This document shows positions 27,177 to 35,016 of a stretch of 64,000 nucleotides of DNA, one piece after another. How positions within the stretch are numbered: the stretch's first letter is position 1; every line of letters begins with the position of its first letter. The notes under the pieces were generated by a model. The model saw nothing but the letters and a program-made list of their open reading frames with translations, did no database searches and had not been told where the DNA came from. The stretch spans positions 1 through 64,000 of the forward strand of contig NZ_FPKW01000012.1 of NCBI RefSeq assembly GCF_900114875.1, read 5' to 3'. The translations under genes and the position numbers were made by a program. The DNA comes from Chryseobacterium limigenitum (lineage in GTDB: Bacteria; Bacteroidota; Bacteroidia; Flavobacteriales; Weeksellaceae).

Positions 27177-28457
27177 ATGAAAAAAATATTGATAATATTC
27201 GCATTTGCTTTTTCTCATTTCTATAATGTTTATGGGCAAGGAGACAAATTTGATAAACTTTTTGAAAAATATCAGGAGGTAGAAGGTGTAACTTCTATCA
27301 AGATAGCAAAACCGATGTTTGGAATGCTTAGCAGTCTTAATATTGACGACGCTCAGCTGGATCAGATCAAGCCGTTATTGGCAAAGATCAACGGATTAAA
27401 AGTCCTGATCACAGAAAATCCGGAGAAAGCCAACAGCCCGGAAGGCAGAAAAATTCAGAACAACCTTACAGAATTAAAGAAAGACGTTTCTTCTTATCTT
27501 AAAAGTTTGAATTACAGCGAAATAATGTCTGTAAATAATTCCGGAGCGAAAATAAAGTTCCTCTCTTCGGAGGCCAAAGACGGAATTTTGGATGATCTTT
27601 TATTAAGCATCAACAGCGACAGTGGAGAAAATATTCTTGTCATGCTGGACGGGAAACTTTCGATGGATGATGTTAACAAGATCATTAATTCGAGCGAGAC
27701 AAAATCAAATACGATAAGTCATACAAGAAATACGCAGACTTCGGATAATAATCCATCTTATTTAAATGGTGAAGCCAGAAATGTAGGTGAATTTTCAGGA
27801 ATTAATGTAAGCACAGGTGTAAATGTGGTTTACAAGCAGGAAAGTCCTACCAACATCAAAGTCATTGCGGATGCCGATAAACTTCAATATGTAATCACTA
27901 AAGTTGAAAACGGAATTCTGAAAGTTTATATTGATAATAAAGGCGTGAAAAACTTAAAGTTTAAAAATTTAAGTGTCAATGTTTCCTCTCCGAGAATGAG
28001 CGAGATCAAAACTTCTTCAGGCGCCAATTTCTCAACAGTGAATTCTGTTAATGAAAATAATCTTACGATCGATGCTTCTTCAGGATCTACCATTAAAGGA
28101 AAATTCAATGTGTCCAATACAACAAATGTTGAAGCAACTTCAGGATCAAATATTAAAGCTGATGTTAATTCGAAAAATTTTGAATTGAAAGCTTCAAGCG
28201 GTTCCGACACAAGTTTTGAAGGAGAGGTTACGGCTGCAGTATTTGATATCAGCAGTGGAGCACTTTGTAAGGCAGAGAACTTAAGATCAGACAGTGTTGA
28301 GGCAGAATCTACATCTGGCGGAAGTCTTTCTGTAAATGTTACCACCAAATTGAAAGTAAAAGCATCTTCCGGAGGTCTTGTAAAATATAAAGGAAATCCT
28401 GAGATTGACTCAAATATCAGTAAAATGTCTGGCGGAAGCTTGAAACCGATTAACTAA
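27177..28457 (+). CDS. DUF4252 plus GIN (DUF2807) domain fusion, exported
   Basis: 426 residues with a signal peptide ending NVYGQ. Residues about 20-175 match DUF4252 (FDKLFEKYQEVEGVTSIKIA, then ending LVMLDGKLSMDDVNKIIN). Residues about 200-426 are a GIN/DUF2807 adhesin-like beta-helix of short repeated turns (EARNVGEFSGINVSTGVNVV, SSGANF, SSGSTI, TSGSNI, SSGSDT, SSGALC, TSGGSL, SSGGLV). The linker is polar. The two domains usually occur in separate proteins, so a fusion is of interest. It lies 67 bases behind the anti-sigma-like gene and 13 bases before a second DUF4252 gene. Location: periplasm or surface. Function unknown. Confidence 0.85.
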   Translation: MKKILIIFAFAFSHFYNVYGQGDKFDKLFEKYQEVEGVTSIKIAKPMFGMLSSLNIDDAQLDQIKPLLAKINGLKVLITENPEKANSPEGRKIQNNLTELKKDVSSYLKSLNYSEIMSVNNSGAKIKFLSSEAKDGILDDLLLSINSDSGENILVMLDGKLSMDDVNKIINSSETKSNTISHTRNTQTSDNNPSYLNGEARNVGEFSGINVSTGVNVVYKQESPTNIKVIADADKLQYVITKVENGILKVYIDNKGVKNLKFKNLSVNVSSPRMSEIKTSSGANFSTVNSVNENNLTIDASSGSTIKGKFNVSNTTNVEATSGSNIKADVNSKNFELKASSGSDTSFEGEVTAAVFDISSGALCKAENLRSDSVEAESTSGGSLSVNVTTKLKVKASSGGLVKYKGNPEIDSNISKMSGGSLKPIN

Positions 28458-28470
28458 AAATCTAATTGCC

Positions 28471-28974
28471 ATGAAAACTTTAAAGAACATTTTTTTTATC
28501 GCCTGTACAATGTTTGTATTACAATCATGCATAGGAGGTTCCCGCAAACCTGATATGGATTTTTTCAGCAACACTGATTATGATTTTAAAGGAGCGAAGT
28601 TTGAAAGCTTCAACGTACCGATGTTTTTGGCGAAACCTTTTATTAAAAAAGCTTTAAGGGAAGACGGCGGAGATGAAGAATTAATCAAACTTGTAAAAAA
28701 AGTTTCTAAAATCAAAGTGTTGACCGTAGAAAATGGCGAGCAGGCAATGTTGAAAGATTATGCTAAATATTTAAATAACAACAATTACGAAGATTGGACA
28801 ACTATAAAACATGATGGTGATAACGTGAATATCAGAGTAAAACAGACAGGAGAAACCATAAAAAATATGCTGATTACAGTAAATTCTAGTAAAGAATTGG
28901 TTTTTGTAGATGTAAAAGGCAGTTTTACGGCAGATGATATTTCAAAAATGATCAATTCCGCAACAGATAAGTAA
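28471..28974 (+). CDS. DUF4252 lipoprotein
   Basis: 167 residues with lipoprotein signal MFVLQSC (Cys20). The body resembles the N-terminal DUF4252 half of the preceding protein: FNVPMFLAKPFIKKAL, VKKVSKIKVLTVEN, and the end VFVDVKGSFTADDISKMINS against ILVMLDGKLSMDDVNKIINS. The last gene of the sigma/anti-sigma/DUF4252 cluster, followed 39 bases later by a terminator. Function unknown; probably an output of the sigma factor. Confidence 0.85.
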   Translation: MKTLKNIFFIACTMFVLQSCIGGSRKPDMDFFSNTDYDFKGAKFESFNVPMFLAKPFIKKALREDGGDEELIKLVKKVSKIKVLTVENGEQAMLKDYAKYLNNNNYEDWTTIKHDGDNVNIRVKQTGETIKNMLITVNSSKELVFVDVKGSFTADDISKMINSATDK

Positions 28975-28984
28975 TTTTTTAAAA

Positions 28985-29048
28985 CCTTCATATACTCAAT
29001 TATTTTGTACAGGAAAGCCGTTCTTATTAGGACGGTTTTTATGTTTAG
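28985..29048 (+). repeat. Direct repeat copy 1, carrying a terminator
   Basis: The segment beginning CCTTCATATACTCAATTATT and continuing TTGTACAGGAAAG to the end of the hairpin recurs about 250 bases downstream (29236-29302) with roughly 80 percent identity. This copy holds the terminator of the DUF4252 lipoprotein gene. Confidence 0.7.
29014..29041 (+). terminator. Terminator of the sigma/DUF4252 operon
   Basis: AAAGCCGTTC (29014-29023) pairs with GGACGGTTTT (29030-29039) over 10 base pairs including two G-U, and is followed by Ts. Confidence 0.75.
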
Positions 29049-29156
29049 GATATTAAGTATTTTAATTTATTTATTAAAATTAATTTATATTTTTAGCATT
29101 AAGTTAAATTAATATTAAAATAATAATTAAAAACGGGTTTTTATATATTTCTAATG

Positions 29157-29164
29157 TATTTTTG
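29157..29164 (+). promoter_or_regulatory. Predicted -7 box in the gap before guaB
   Basis: TATTTTTG followed by CAG, exact consensus. It points toward guaB, but the second repeat copy with a terminator lies between it and guaB. Confidence 0.5.
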
Positions 29165-29169
29165 CAGAA

Positions 29170-29295
29170 AAATAAATAGCTATAGTTTTTTCGATATAGC
29201 AAATGAAGTTTTCATCATATTCAGAATAAGTTAACCCTTATATATTCAAGTTATTTTGTACAAGAAAGACCGTTCCTAATAAGTTCGGTTTTTTG
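29170..29295 (+). ncRNA. Candidate small RNA (about 125 nt) between the DUF4252 operon and guaB
   Basis: The segment is bounded by an exact TATTTTTG box (29157-29164) and by the second terminator-like repeat (29266-29294). It contains a small stem CTATAG..CTATA-type inverted repeat near 29179-29200 and an eight-codon frame (29203-29229) that may be chance. guaB has its own -7 box further downstream (29366), so this transcript would be separate. Prediction from signals only; no family recognised. Confidence 0.4.
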
Positions 29296-29302
29296 ATTTA
29301 AG
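29236..29302 (+). repeat. Direct repeat copy 2, carrying a weaker terminator-like stem
   Basis: CCTTATATATTCAAGTTATT followed by TTGTACAAGAAAGACCG repeats the sequence behind the DUF4252 gene (28985-29048). The stem AAGACCG/CGGTTTT has been altered so that only about seven pairs remain, but the T run is kept. Confidence 0.65.
29266..29294 (+). terminator. Terminator-like stem in repeat copy 2
   Basis: AAGACCG (29266-29272) and CGGTTTT (29286-29292) pair over seven bases with one G-U, followed by T residues. Weaker than copy 1. Confidence 0.5.
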
Positions 29303-29365
29303 TTATTGATTATTAATTTTTATTTAAACTATTGAAAAGGATTTTCATATCTCGTTGAAATAGCC

Positions 29366-29373
29366 TAATTTTG
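29366..29373 (+). promoter_or_regulatory. Predicted -7 box of guaB
   Basis: TAATTTTG, exact consensus, 14 bases before the guaB ATG, so the leader is very short. No purine riboswitch-like structure fits in this leader. Confidence 0.65.
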
Positions 29374-29387
29374 CAAAGAAAGTAAAG

Positions 29388-30848
29388 ATGTCTATTCATA
29401 ACAAAATTGTAGAGACAGCCATCACTTTCGATGACGTTCTTCTAGTCCCTTCTTATTCAGAAGTTTTACCTAACCAGGTTTCATTAAAATCAAGACTTAC
29501 CGACAAAATCACGCTGAATGTTCCGATAGTATCTGCTGCAATGGACACAGTTACTGAAGGTGACCTCGCTATTGCTTTGGCAAGAGTCGGAGGTTTAGGT
29601 TTCATCCACAAAAACATGACGATCGAAGAACAGGCTGCACAGGTTAACCGTGTAAAGCGTTCTGAAAACGGAATGATCTCAGATCCTGTTACTCTTTCAA
29701 AAGATCACACTTTGGCTGAAGCTAAAGAGACGATGAGCAGATATAAAATCTCAGGTCTACCGGTTGTAGATGCTGATAATGTATTGATCGGAATCATCAC
29801 CAACAGAGATGTAAAATATCAGGAGAATCTTGATATGAAAGTTGAAGAGATCATGACGAAAGAAAATCTGATCACTTCTGATAAAAATACCAACCTTGAG
29901 CAGGCAAAAGAAATTCTTCTTAAAAGCCGTGTTGAAAAACTTCCGATCGTAGATTCTGAAAATAAATTGGTTGGTTTGATTACTATTAAAGATATCGACA
30001 ATCAGTTAGAATATCCAAACTCCAATAAAGACCAAAAAGGGCGTCTTATCGTAGGTGCCGGAGTTGGTGTTGGAGAAGATACAATGGATAGAATTGCAGC
30101 ATTGGTAAAAGCCGGTGTTGATATTATCGGTATTGATTCTGCTCACGGTCATTCTAAAGGTGTTTTGGATAAAATTTCTCAAATCAGAGAAACTTATCCT
30201 GATTTAGATATCGTTGGTGGAAATATCGTAACTGCTGAAGCTGCAGAAGATTTAATTAAAGCTGGTGCAAATGTTCTTAAAGTAGGTGTTGGTCCGGGGT
30301 CTATCTGTACAACGAGAGTTGTTGCGGGAGTTGGAGTTCCTCAATTATCTGCTATTTATAACGTTTACGAATATGCTAAATCTAAAAATGTAGCAGTAAT
30401 CGCTGACGGGGGTATTAAACTTTCAGGAGATATCGTTAAAGCTATCGCAAGTGGAGCAGGAGCAGTAATGCTAGGTTCTCTTTTAGCCGGAACTGATGAA
30501 GCTCCTGGAGAAGAAATTATTTTTCAGGGTAGAAAATTTAAGTCTTACCAAGGTATGGGAAGTCTTTCTGCAATGAAGAGAGGAGGAAAAGAAAGATACT
30601 TCCAAAGTGAAGCTAAGAAATTCGTTCCGGAAGGAATTGAAGGTAGAGTTCCTCACAAAGGGAAATTGGAAGATGTAATTTTCCAATTAACAGGAGGTCT
30701 TAGAGCCGGAATGGGATATTGTGGAGCTAAAGATATTGAAGCTTTACAAACAGAAACCAAAATGGTAATGATTACAGGAAGCGGATTAAAAGAATCTCAC
30801 CCTCACGATGTTATCATCACTCAGGAAGCTCCGAATTATTCTTTATAA
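29388..30848 (+). CDS. guaB: Inosine-5'-monophosphate dehydrogenase
   Basis: 486 residues. [16 protein letters not shown] and [20 protein letters not shown] open the TIM barrel; two CBS domains interrupt it (about 95-205; [40 protein letters not shown]). The catalytic loop [17 protein letters not shown] carries Cys307, and the flap [17 protein letters not shown] follows. It oxidises IMP to XMP with NAD+, the first dedicated step of GMP synthesis. Own promoter at 29366 and terminator at 30865, so it is monocistronic. Confidence 0.97.
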   Translation: MSIHNKIVETAITFDDVLLVPSYSEVLPNQVSLKSRLTDKITLNVPIVSAAMDTVTEGDLAIALARVGGLGFIHKNMTIEEQAAQVNRVKRSENGMISDPVTLSKDHTLAEAKETMSRYKISGLPVVDADNVLIGIITNRDVKYQENLDMKVEEIMTKENLITSDKNTNLEQAKEILLKSRVEKLPIVDSENKLVGLITIKDIDNQLEYPNSNKDQKGRLIVGAGVGVGEDTMDRIAALVKAGVDIIGIDSAHGHSKGVLDKISQIRETYPDLDIVGGNIVTAEAAEDLIKAGANVLKVGVGPGSICTTRVVAGVGVPQLSAIYNVYEYAKSKNVAVIADGGIKLSGDIVKAIASGAGAVMLGSLLAGTDEAPGEEIIFQGRKFKSYQGMGSLSAMKRGGKERYFQSEAKKFVPEGIEGRVPHKGKLEDVIFQLTGGLRAGMGYCGAKDIEALQTETKMVMITGSGLKESHPHDVIITQEAPNYSL

Positions 30849-30864
30849 GAAAAAGAGATAAATT

Positions 30865-30892
30865 AAAAGCCACACAATTTGTGTGGCTTTTG
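30865..30892 (+). terminator. Terminator of guaB
   Basis: AAAAGCCACACAA (30865-30877) and TTGTGTGGCTTTT (30879-30891) form a perfect inverted repeat with a T run. Confidence 0.85.
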
Positions 30893-30928
30893 TATTTTGA
30901 ATAATTGCTTTAGTTATCAATAGGAGCT

Positions 30929-31022
30929 GACTTTAGTCCGCTTTCACTGTAAGACTGCTAAACTGGCTTTAGCCAAAACTTATATTTAAATGAATTGGTG
31001 GCTTCGAGAACGTCAGCCATCA
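30929..31022. repeat. Cluster of short palindromes behind guaB (candidate dispersed repeat)
   Basis: Three small inverted repeats follow each other: GACTTTAGTC (30929-30938), TGGCTTTAGCCA (30964-30975) and a GGTGGCT..AGCCATC stem (about 31008-31022). Paired GACT/GGCT-TTAG-type palindromes recur in intergenic regions of related genomes as I recall. No gene is present here. Confidence 0.45.
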
Positions 31023-31038
31023 ATTTATTAATCTTCAA

Positions 31039-31557
31039 CTAAGAAAGCAGGTCAGCAAAACAATCATATGTTCCGTCATAATCTTCCCATTTTTGACCAT
31101 TTACAAAAAATGATGGAGTTCCGTTAACGCCACTTCTTACTCCGCCTTCAAAATCTGTTTCAATTTTATCCTGAATTTCGGATGTATTAATATCATTCTC
31201 AATTTTATTGACATCTAATTGTAAGACTTTTACACATTCTTTCAATAAACCTTCATTCAGTAAATTTTGATTATCATAAATGAGATCATGCATTTCCCAG
31301 AATTTCCCCTGATTTCCTGCGGCTTCTGCAATCGTGGCAGCCGACATTGCATATTCATGAGAATCCGTTAAAGGAAAGTTTCTGAAAACAAAAGCAACAT
31401 TATCCGGATATTCTTCCACAAATTTTTTCACCAAAGGAAAAGCATGACCGCAATATGGACATTGATAATCTCCATATTCAACCAACACAATTTTTGCGGT
31501 TTCCGGATTTCCCTGAACATGATCATTCGAACCAATCGGAATTCTTAAAGTAGACAT
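31039..31557 (-). CDS. DsbA-family thioredoxin-fold protein, cytosolic
   Basis: 172 residues without a signal peptide. VEYGDYQCPYCGHAFPLVKK carries the CPYC redox pair (Cys33, Cys36), and GVNGTPSFFVNGQKW holds the cis-proline. The helical insert KFWEMHDLIYDNQNLL is typical of the DsbA family (thioredoxin_4 type). It starts 9 bases after the stop of the peroxiredoxin gene, so both are co-transcribed. Without an export signal it may reduce the peroxiredoxin or act as a cytosolic thiol oxidoreductase; that link is inferred from the operon. Confidence 0.88.
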   Translation of the reverse strand: MSTLRIPIGSNDHVQGNPETAKIVLVEYGDYQCPYCGHAFPLVKKFVEEYPDNVAFVFRNFPLTDSHEYAMSAATIAEAAGNQGKFWEMHDLIYDNQNLLNEGLLKECVKVLQLDVNKIENDINTSEIQDKIETDFEGGVRSGVNGTPSFFVNGQKWEDYDGTYDCFADLLS

Positions 31558-31566
31558 AATTATTTT

Positions 31567-32025
31567 TTATTTTAAATTTTCTAATGCATCGATGATTCCG
31601 TCAGCGCCAGGATTAATCCCGTCCGGTGACAAATAGCTCCATTGGATAATTCCATCTTTATCAATTACGAATAAGGCTCTTTTTGAAGTTCCGTTTTCTT
31701 CATTATAAACTCCGTAAGCTTTAGAAACTTCACCTTTAGGATTAAAATCTGCCAATAGTGGATAATGTAATTTTCTATCCGCCATAAAAGCATCGTGGCA
31801 CCAAGAGCTATCTACAGAAATCCCTAAAATATCTGCATTATATTTATGAAAAATACTGAGCATTTCGTTATATAAAGCCACCTGATCTCCGCAAACCGGG
31901 CTCCAGTCTGCAGGATAAAATACTAAAATCAAATTTTTACCTAAAAAGTCAGATCGCTTTAATTTTTGATCGGGCGTTGCGTGAAGTTCAAAATCTGGTG
32001 CTGAGATTCCTTTTTCTAATATCAT
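31567..32025 (-). CDS. Peroxiredoxin (AhpC/TSA family)
   Basis: 152 residues. LVFYPADWSPVCGDQ carries the PxxxSxxC peroxidatic site (Cys45), and KRALFVIDKDGIIQWSYLSP is the usual C-terminal thioredoxin-fold segment. A second cysteine (Cys76) could be a resolving residue. No signal peptide, so cytosolic. It reduces hydroperoxides and needs a thiol partner, perhaps the DsbA-like protein encoded next. No exact -7 box was found in the 254-base gap upstream. Confidence 0.9.
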   Translation of the reverse strand: MILEKGISAPDFELHATPDQKLKRSDFLGKNLILVFYPADWSPVCGDQVALYNEMLSIFHKYNADILGISVDSSWCHDAFMADRKLHYPLLADFNPKGEVSKAYGVYNEENGTSKRALFVIDKDGIIQWSYLSPDGINPGADGIIDALENLK

Positions 32026-32223
32026 ATTTAAAATTTTTAATGGTATAAGTAGTAAAATTGATTGAATTTTAGTTAAAATTAGTCATTAGTATCCAAATAC
32101 TTACTAATGTCTACTTAAATTAATTTTAATATAAATGTAATATTGATGTAACAAACTGAAAATTATGGGGACATATTGTAAATGTTTAGGTTGTTTTAAT
32201 CAATTAAATGATTTTTTAATGGG

Positions 32224-32257
32224 TTGTGACAACATTATGCAAATAATATTAAATTTG
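32224..32257 (+). promoter_or_regulatory. Predicted promoter of the first M43 metalloprotease gene
   Basis: TAAATTTG at 32250-32257 is an exact -7 box, with a TTG (32224-32226) 23 bases upstream as a -33 element. It ends 22 bases before the ATG at 32280. Confidence 0.6.
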
Positions 32258-32279
32258 AATACATTTAAATTAGAAAACA

Positions 32280-34148
32280 ATGAAGAGAATTTTCCTTTAT
32301 GGGGCGCTTGTATTATCCATTTCATTAACTGCACAACAACAGAGATGGTGTGGTTTTGATCAAACAATACAAGAACAGGATAAAGCTAATCCTGGATTAA
32401 GACAGACTTTTGATAAAATTATTCAAAAGATTCACACTGAAAAGAAGAACAACTCTTCTTCAGCCTTTGGGAAGACGGTAAATGGAGTTTATGAAATACC
32501 TGTGGTAGTTCATTTGATTTACCCGTCTGGTGCTGCAGTTGGAAGTACTTATAATAAAACTGATGCGCAAATTCAGGCATGGCTTGATCGTGCAAATCAG
32601 ATGTATGCAGGAACATACGCTTGGCCGGCTGCTGGTATACCGGCTGATTTTGGACAGGCTCAAGTATTTCCGATTAAATTAGTATTGGCAAAAAGAGATC
32701 CAAATTGTAATGCTACAACAGGTGTCGTGAGATATGACGGAGGAACATTGGCAGGATATAATGCCTCTGGTATGGCTTACCAAACCGCTACTGGTGCAAG
32801 TAGAGCGGCAATCAAAGGATTGGCTCCACACTGGCCGGAAGCATCTTATTTTAATATTTATGTAATCAGTATGTTTGATGCTGATCCTACGCCTAATGCA
32901 GGGTTAATGGGATTCGCAGCATTCCCGAACAACCTTGATGCAAACTACGAATCGTTCATGAAATCAGGTGTTGTTACAAATGCTCATGACACTACTTTTG
33001 CTCACGAATTCGGACATGCGATGGGATTATATCATACTTTCCAAGGTGGAACTTACGATGCTGTTCCTGGTGCTACTGATTTCTGTCCGCCAACTACTGG
33101 TGTTTGTGCAAGTGATGATGATGGTGTTTGTGATACAGAAAGAGCAGGAAGCGGTTATACATTATGGCCGGTACCTACGAATTCTCAACTTAACCCTTGT
33201 ACAGGGGTAAATTATCAAGGTGTACAATACAATATGATGAATTATTCTAACTCTGTTGCGCAGAAATTTACTTCAGGTCAGGGAGATAGAATTAATGCCT
33301 TATTCATGTTGATCAGAAGTAGCTTAACAACTTCTAAAGGAGCAACGGCTTTGCCTGCAACTCCGGTTGTTACAGGGACTCCAATTGCGGCGGCTTGTAC
33401 GCCTCCGGGTGTTACTACTCCCGGAAGTTATTTGGTAGGGCCAACGTCTGTTAAATTGGGTCAGATTGATAATTCTTCAGCAGGCTATTGGGCTGGAGCG
33501 CCTTCTTATTATATTGATTATACTACACAAGCATGTAGAGCAAACAGTTATACAGAATTATTAGTTACTCAGGCACAGACTATTCAGGTTGGATTCGTTA
33601 ATAATGACCAGTCAGTTAGAGCTTGGATCGACTATAATAATAACGGAACATTTGAAGCATCAGAATTGGTTGCTACAGGAGATGATGTGGCTATAGGTGC
33701 TAACGGGCAAGGATTATTGAGTGCTACATTCACTGCTCCTGCTTCAACAGTATTAAATACTCCTTTAAGAATGAGAGTTATTGCTGATGCCCCTAATAAC
33801 CCTGCAACCATGACTGCATGTGGACAATTAGCTTACGGACAGGCAGAAGATTATACTGTAAAATTTGTTACGACTTTAGGTACTGCTGATGTAAAAGCAA
33901 GTGACAATGATTTCGTAATTTATCCTAACCCAAGTGTTGCTGGAGATAAAGTGTTTATTAAGGCTAAAAATGCTAAAAATCTTGACGTTACAATTTCTGA
34001 TATGTCAGGAAGATTAGTGGCAACTCCATCTTTAACACAGGAAAGTAACGGAACTTTCAGAGTAAATCATAACCTTGAAAAAGGAGTTTATATGGTTCAG
34101 ATCTCTAACGGAAAAGATACCAAAACTGCTAAATTGATTATTAAATAA
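32280..34148 (+). CDS. Secreted zinc metalloprotease (M43-like) with GEVED and T9SS type A domains
   Basis: 622 residues: signal peptide (SISLTAQ), then IPVVVHLIY of the pro/catalytic region and the zinc motif HEFGHAMGLYH at residues 242-252, with YNMMNYSN as the Met-turn segment. This fits the pappalysin/M43 subfamily. WIDYNNNGTFEASELV and YGQAEDYTVKF (about 455-545) match the GEVED domain, and FVIYPNPSVAGDKVFI to KTAKLIIK is a T9SS type A sorting domain. It is exported by Sec, moved by T9SS and cleaved at the surface. It resembles the protease at 37022 over its full length. Own promoter and terminator. Confidence 0.92.
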   Translation: MKRIFLYGALVLSISLTAQQQRWCGFDQTIQEQDKANPGLRQTFDKIIQKIHTEKKNNSSSAFGKTVNGVYEIPVVVHLIYPSGAAVGSTYNKTDAQIQAWLDRANQMYAGTYAWPAAGIPADFGQAQVFPIKLVLAKRDPNCNATTGVVRYDGGTLAGYNASGMAYQTATGASRAAIKGLAPHWPEASYFNIYVISMFDADPTPNAGLMGFAAFPNNLDANYESFMKSGVVTNAHDTTFAHEFGHAMGLYHTFQGGTYDAVPGATDFCPPTTGVCASDDDGVCDTERAGSGYTLWPVPTNSQLNPCTGVNYQGVQYNMMNYSNSVAQKFTSGQGDRINALFMLIRSSLTTSKGATALPATPVVTGTPIAAACTPPGVTTPGSYLVGPTSVKLGQIDNSSAGYWAGAPSYYIDYTTQACRANSYTELLVTQAQTIQVGFVNNDQSVRAWIDYNNNGTFEASELVATGDDVAIGANGQGLLSATFTAPASTVLNTPLRMRVIADAPNNPATMTACGQLAYGQAEDYTVKFVTTLGTADVKASDNDFVIYPNPSVAGDKVFIKAKNAKNLDVTISDMSGRLVATPSLTQESNGTFRVNHNLEKGVYMVQISNGKDTKTAKLIIK

Positions 34149-34170
34149 GTATTTTAAAATCAAAAATATC

Positions 34171-34197
34171 AAAGCCTCTATTTTATAGGGGCTTTTT
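34171..34197 (+). terminator. Terminator of the first M43 protease gene
   Basis: AAAGCCTCT and AGGGGCTTT pair over nine bases (one G-U), followed by six Ts. Confidence 0.8.
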
Positions 34198-34264
34198 TAT
34201 TGTCTTAAATATCTTGTTTCAATATTTATTGTTGAAGTAGTTTAAGGCATTCTATATTTTAAAA

Positions 34265-34298
34265 CTAAAAAAAAGCTTCCGGAATTTCCGAAAGCTTT
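34265..34298 (-). terminator. Terminator of the tail-collar/T9SS cargo pair
   Basis: AAAGCTTCCGG (34272-34282) pairs with CCGAAAGCTTT (34288-34298); on the minus strand the A run 34265-34274 becomes a T run. It lies 22 bases after the stop at 34321. Confidence 0.8.
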
Positions 34299-34320
34299 AA
34301 TTAAATAGAAATTTAATATT

Positions 34321-35010
34321 CTATTTCTTCACGAACTTAAATTCATGAATTTGAGAATCTCTAGTATTTATCCTTAGTAAATAAACTCCCGAGGTTAATT
34401 GTGATACATTTATTTTTTTGCTGAATGCTTCTGATACTACCAGTTGCCCGGCCATGTTGTAGATATAAACAGATTCCGCTTTTTCAATACCTGAAATACT
34501 GATGATTTCTGATACCGGATTAGGGAAGATCTGGATTTTTGTTTTTGTAACGTCTGATGATATTCCTAATGTAGAAGTGTGAACATCTCCTGTCATTGTA
34601 GAGTTTGCCGATGTAAGGCTTCCTCCACATTGCCCGGTGGTGATTGCTGTATTTTCAACCCATGTACCAATTGTGTTGGCTGGCGGATTTACAAAAGCAC
34701 TGTTTCCGGTAGAGTTATAATAAATAAGGTTTGGGTTTGTGAAAGTACCATTTCCTGTATCTGCTAAAAACTCCCATCTTGTTAAAGTGTTATTCCATTG
34801 AATTTTAAATTCGCAAGTTCCTAGACCTCCACAATCTTGATCACCAGTAACAGGAATTGTTATATAAATATTTTTATTATAAGCATCCACTCCTGTTTTC
34901 GTAAATGTGTAAACCGAGTCATCAAATAAAATAGGACAGCCCTTAAACGTTATTGTCTGCGCAAAAGCTGAGCTTCCGAGTGCAAGACATAATAAATATA
35001 AAGCTTTCAT
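34321..35010 (-). CDS. Secreted protein with T9SS type A sorting domain
   Basis: 229 residues, signal peptide (CLALGSSAFAQ). The middle 130 residues have no recognised domain but contain two cysteine groups (FKGCP, DQDCGGLGTCEF, TGQCGGS). The C-terminal 75 residues are a T9SS type A sorting domain (IFPNPVSEIISISGIEKAES, YNMAGQLVV, LTSGVYLLRI, EFKFVKK). It begins 6 bases after the tail-collar gene stop, so both are one unit. The cargo function is unknown. Confidence 0.88.
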   Translation of the reverse strand: MKALYLLCLALGSSAFAQTITFKGCPILFDDSVYTFTKTGVDAYNKNIYITIPVTGDQDCGGLGTCEFKIQWNNTLTRWEFLADTGNGTFTNPNLIYYNSTGNSAFVNPPANTIGTWVENTAITTGQCGGSLTSANSTMTGDVHTSTLGISSDVTKTKIQIFPNPVSEIISISGIEKAESVYIYNMAGQLVVSEAFSKKINVSQLTSGVYLLRINTRDSQIHEFKFVKK

Positions 35011-35016
35011 AATGTA

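Noticed and set aside
27926..28348. 140-residue open frame on the minus strand inside the DUF4252-GIN gene
   Set aside because: It lies wholly antisense to a well-supported gene with repeats; low-complexity repeat codons give a long open antisense frame. No family motif or signal seen.
29203..29229. Eight-codon frame (MKFSSYSE) in the candidate small RNA
   Set aside because: Too short to support as a gene; noted only as a possible leader or small peptide.
32165..32359. 64-residue + strand frame upstream of the first M43 protease
   Set aside because: It covers the promoter and the start of the protease in another frame, with no family match.
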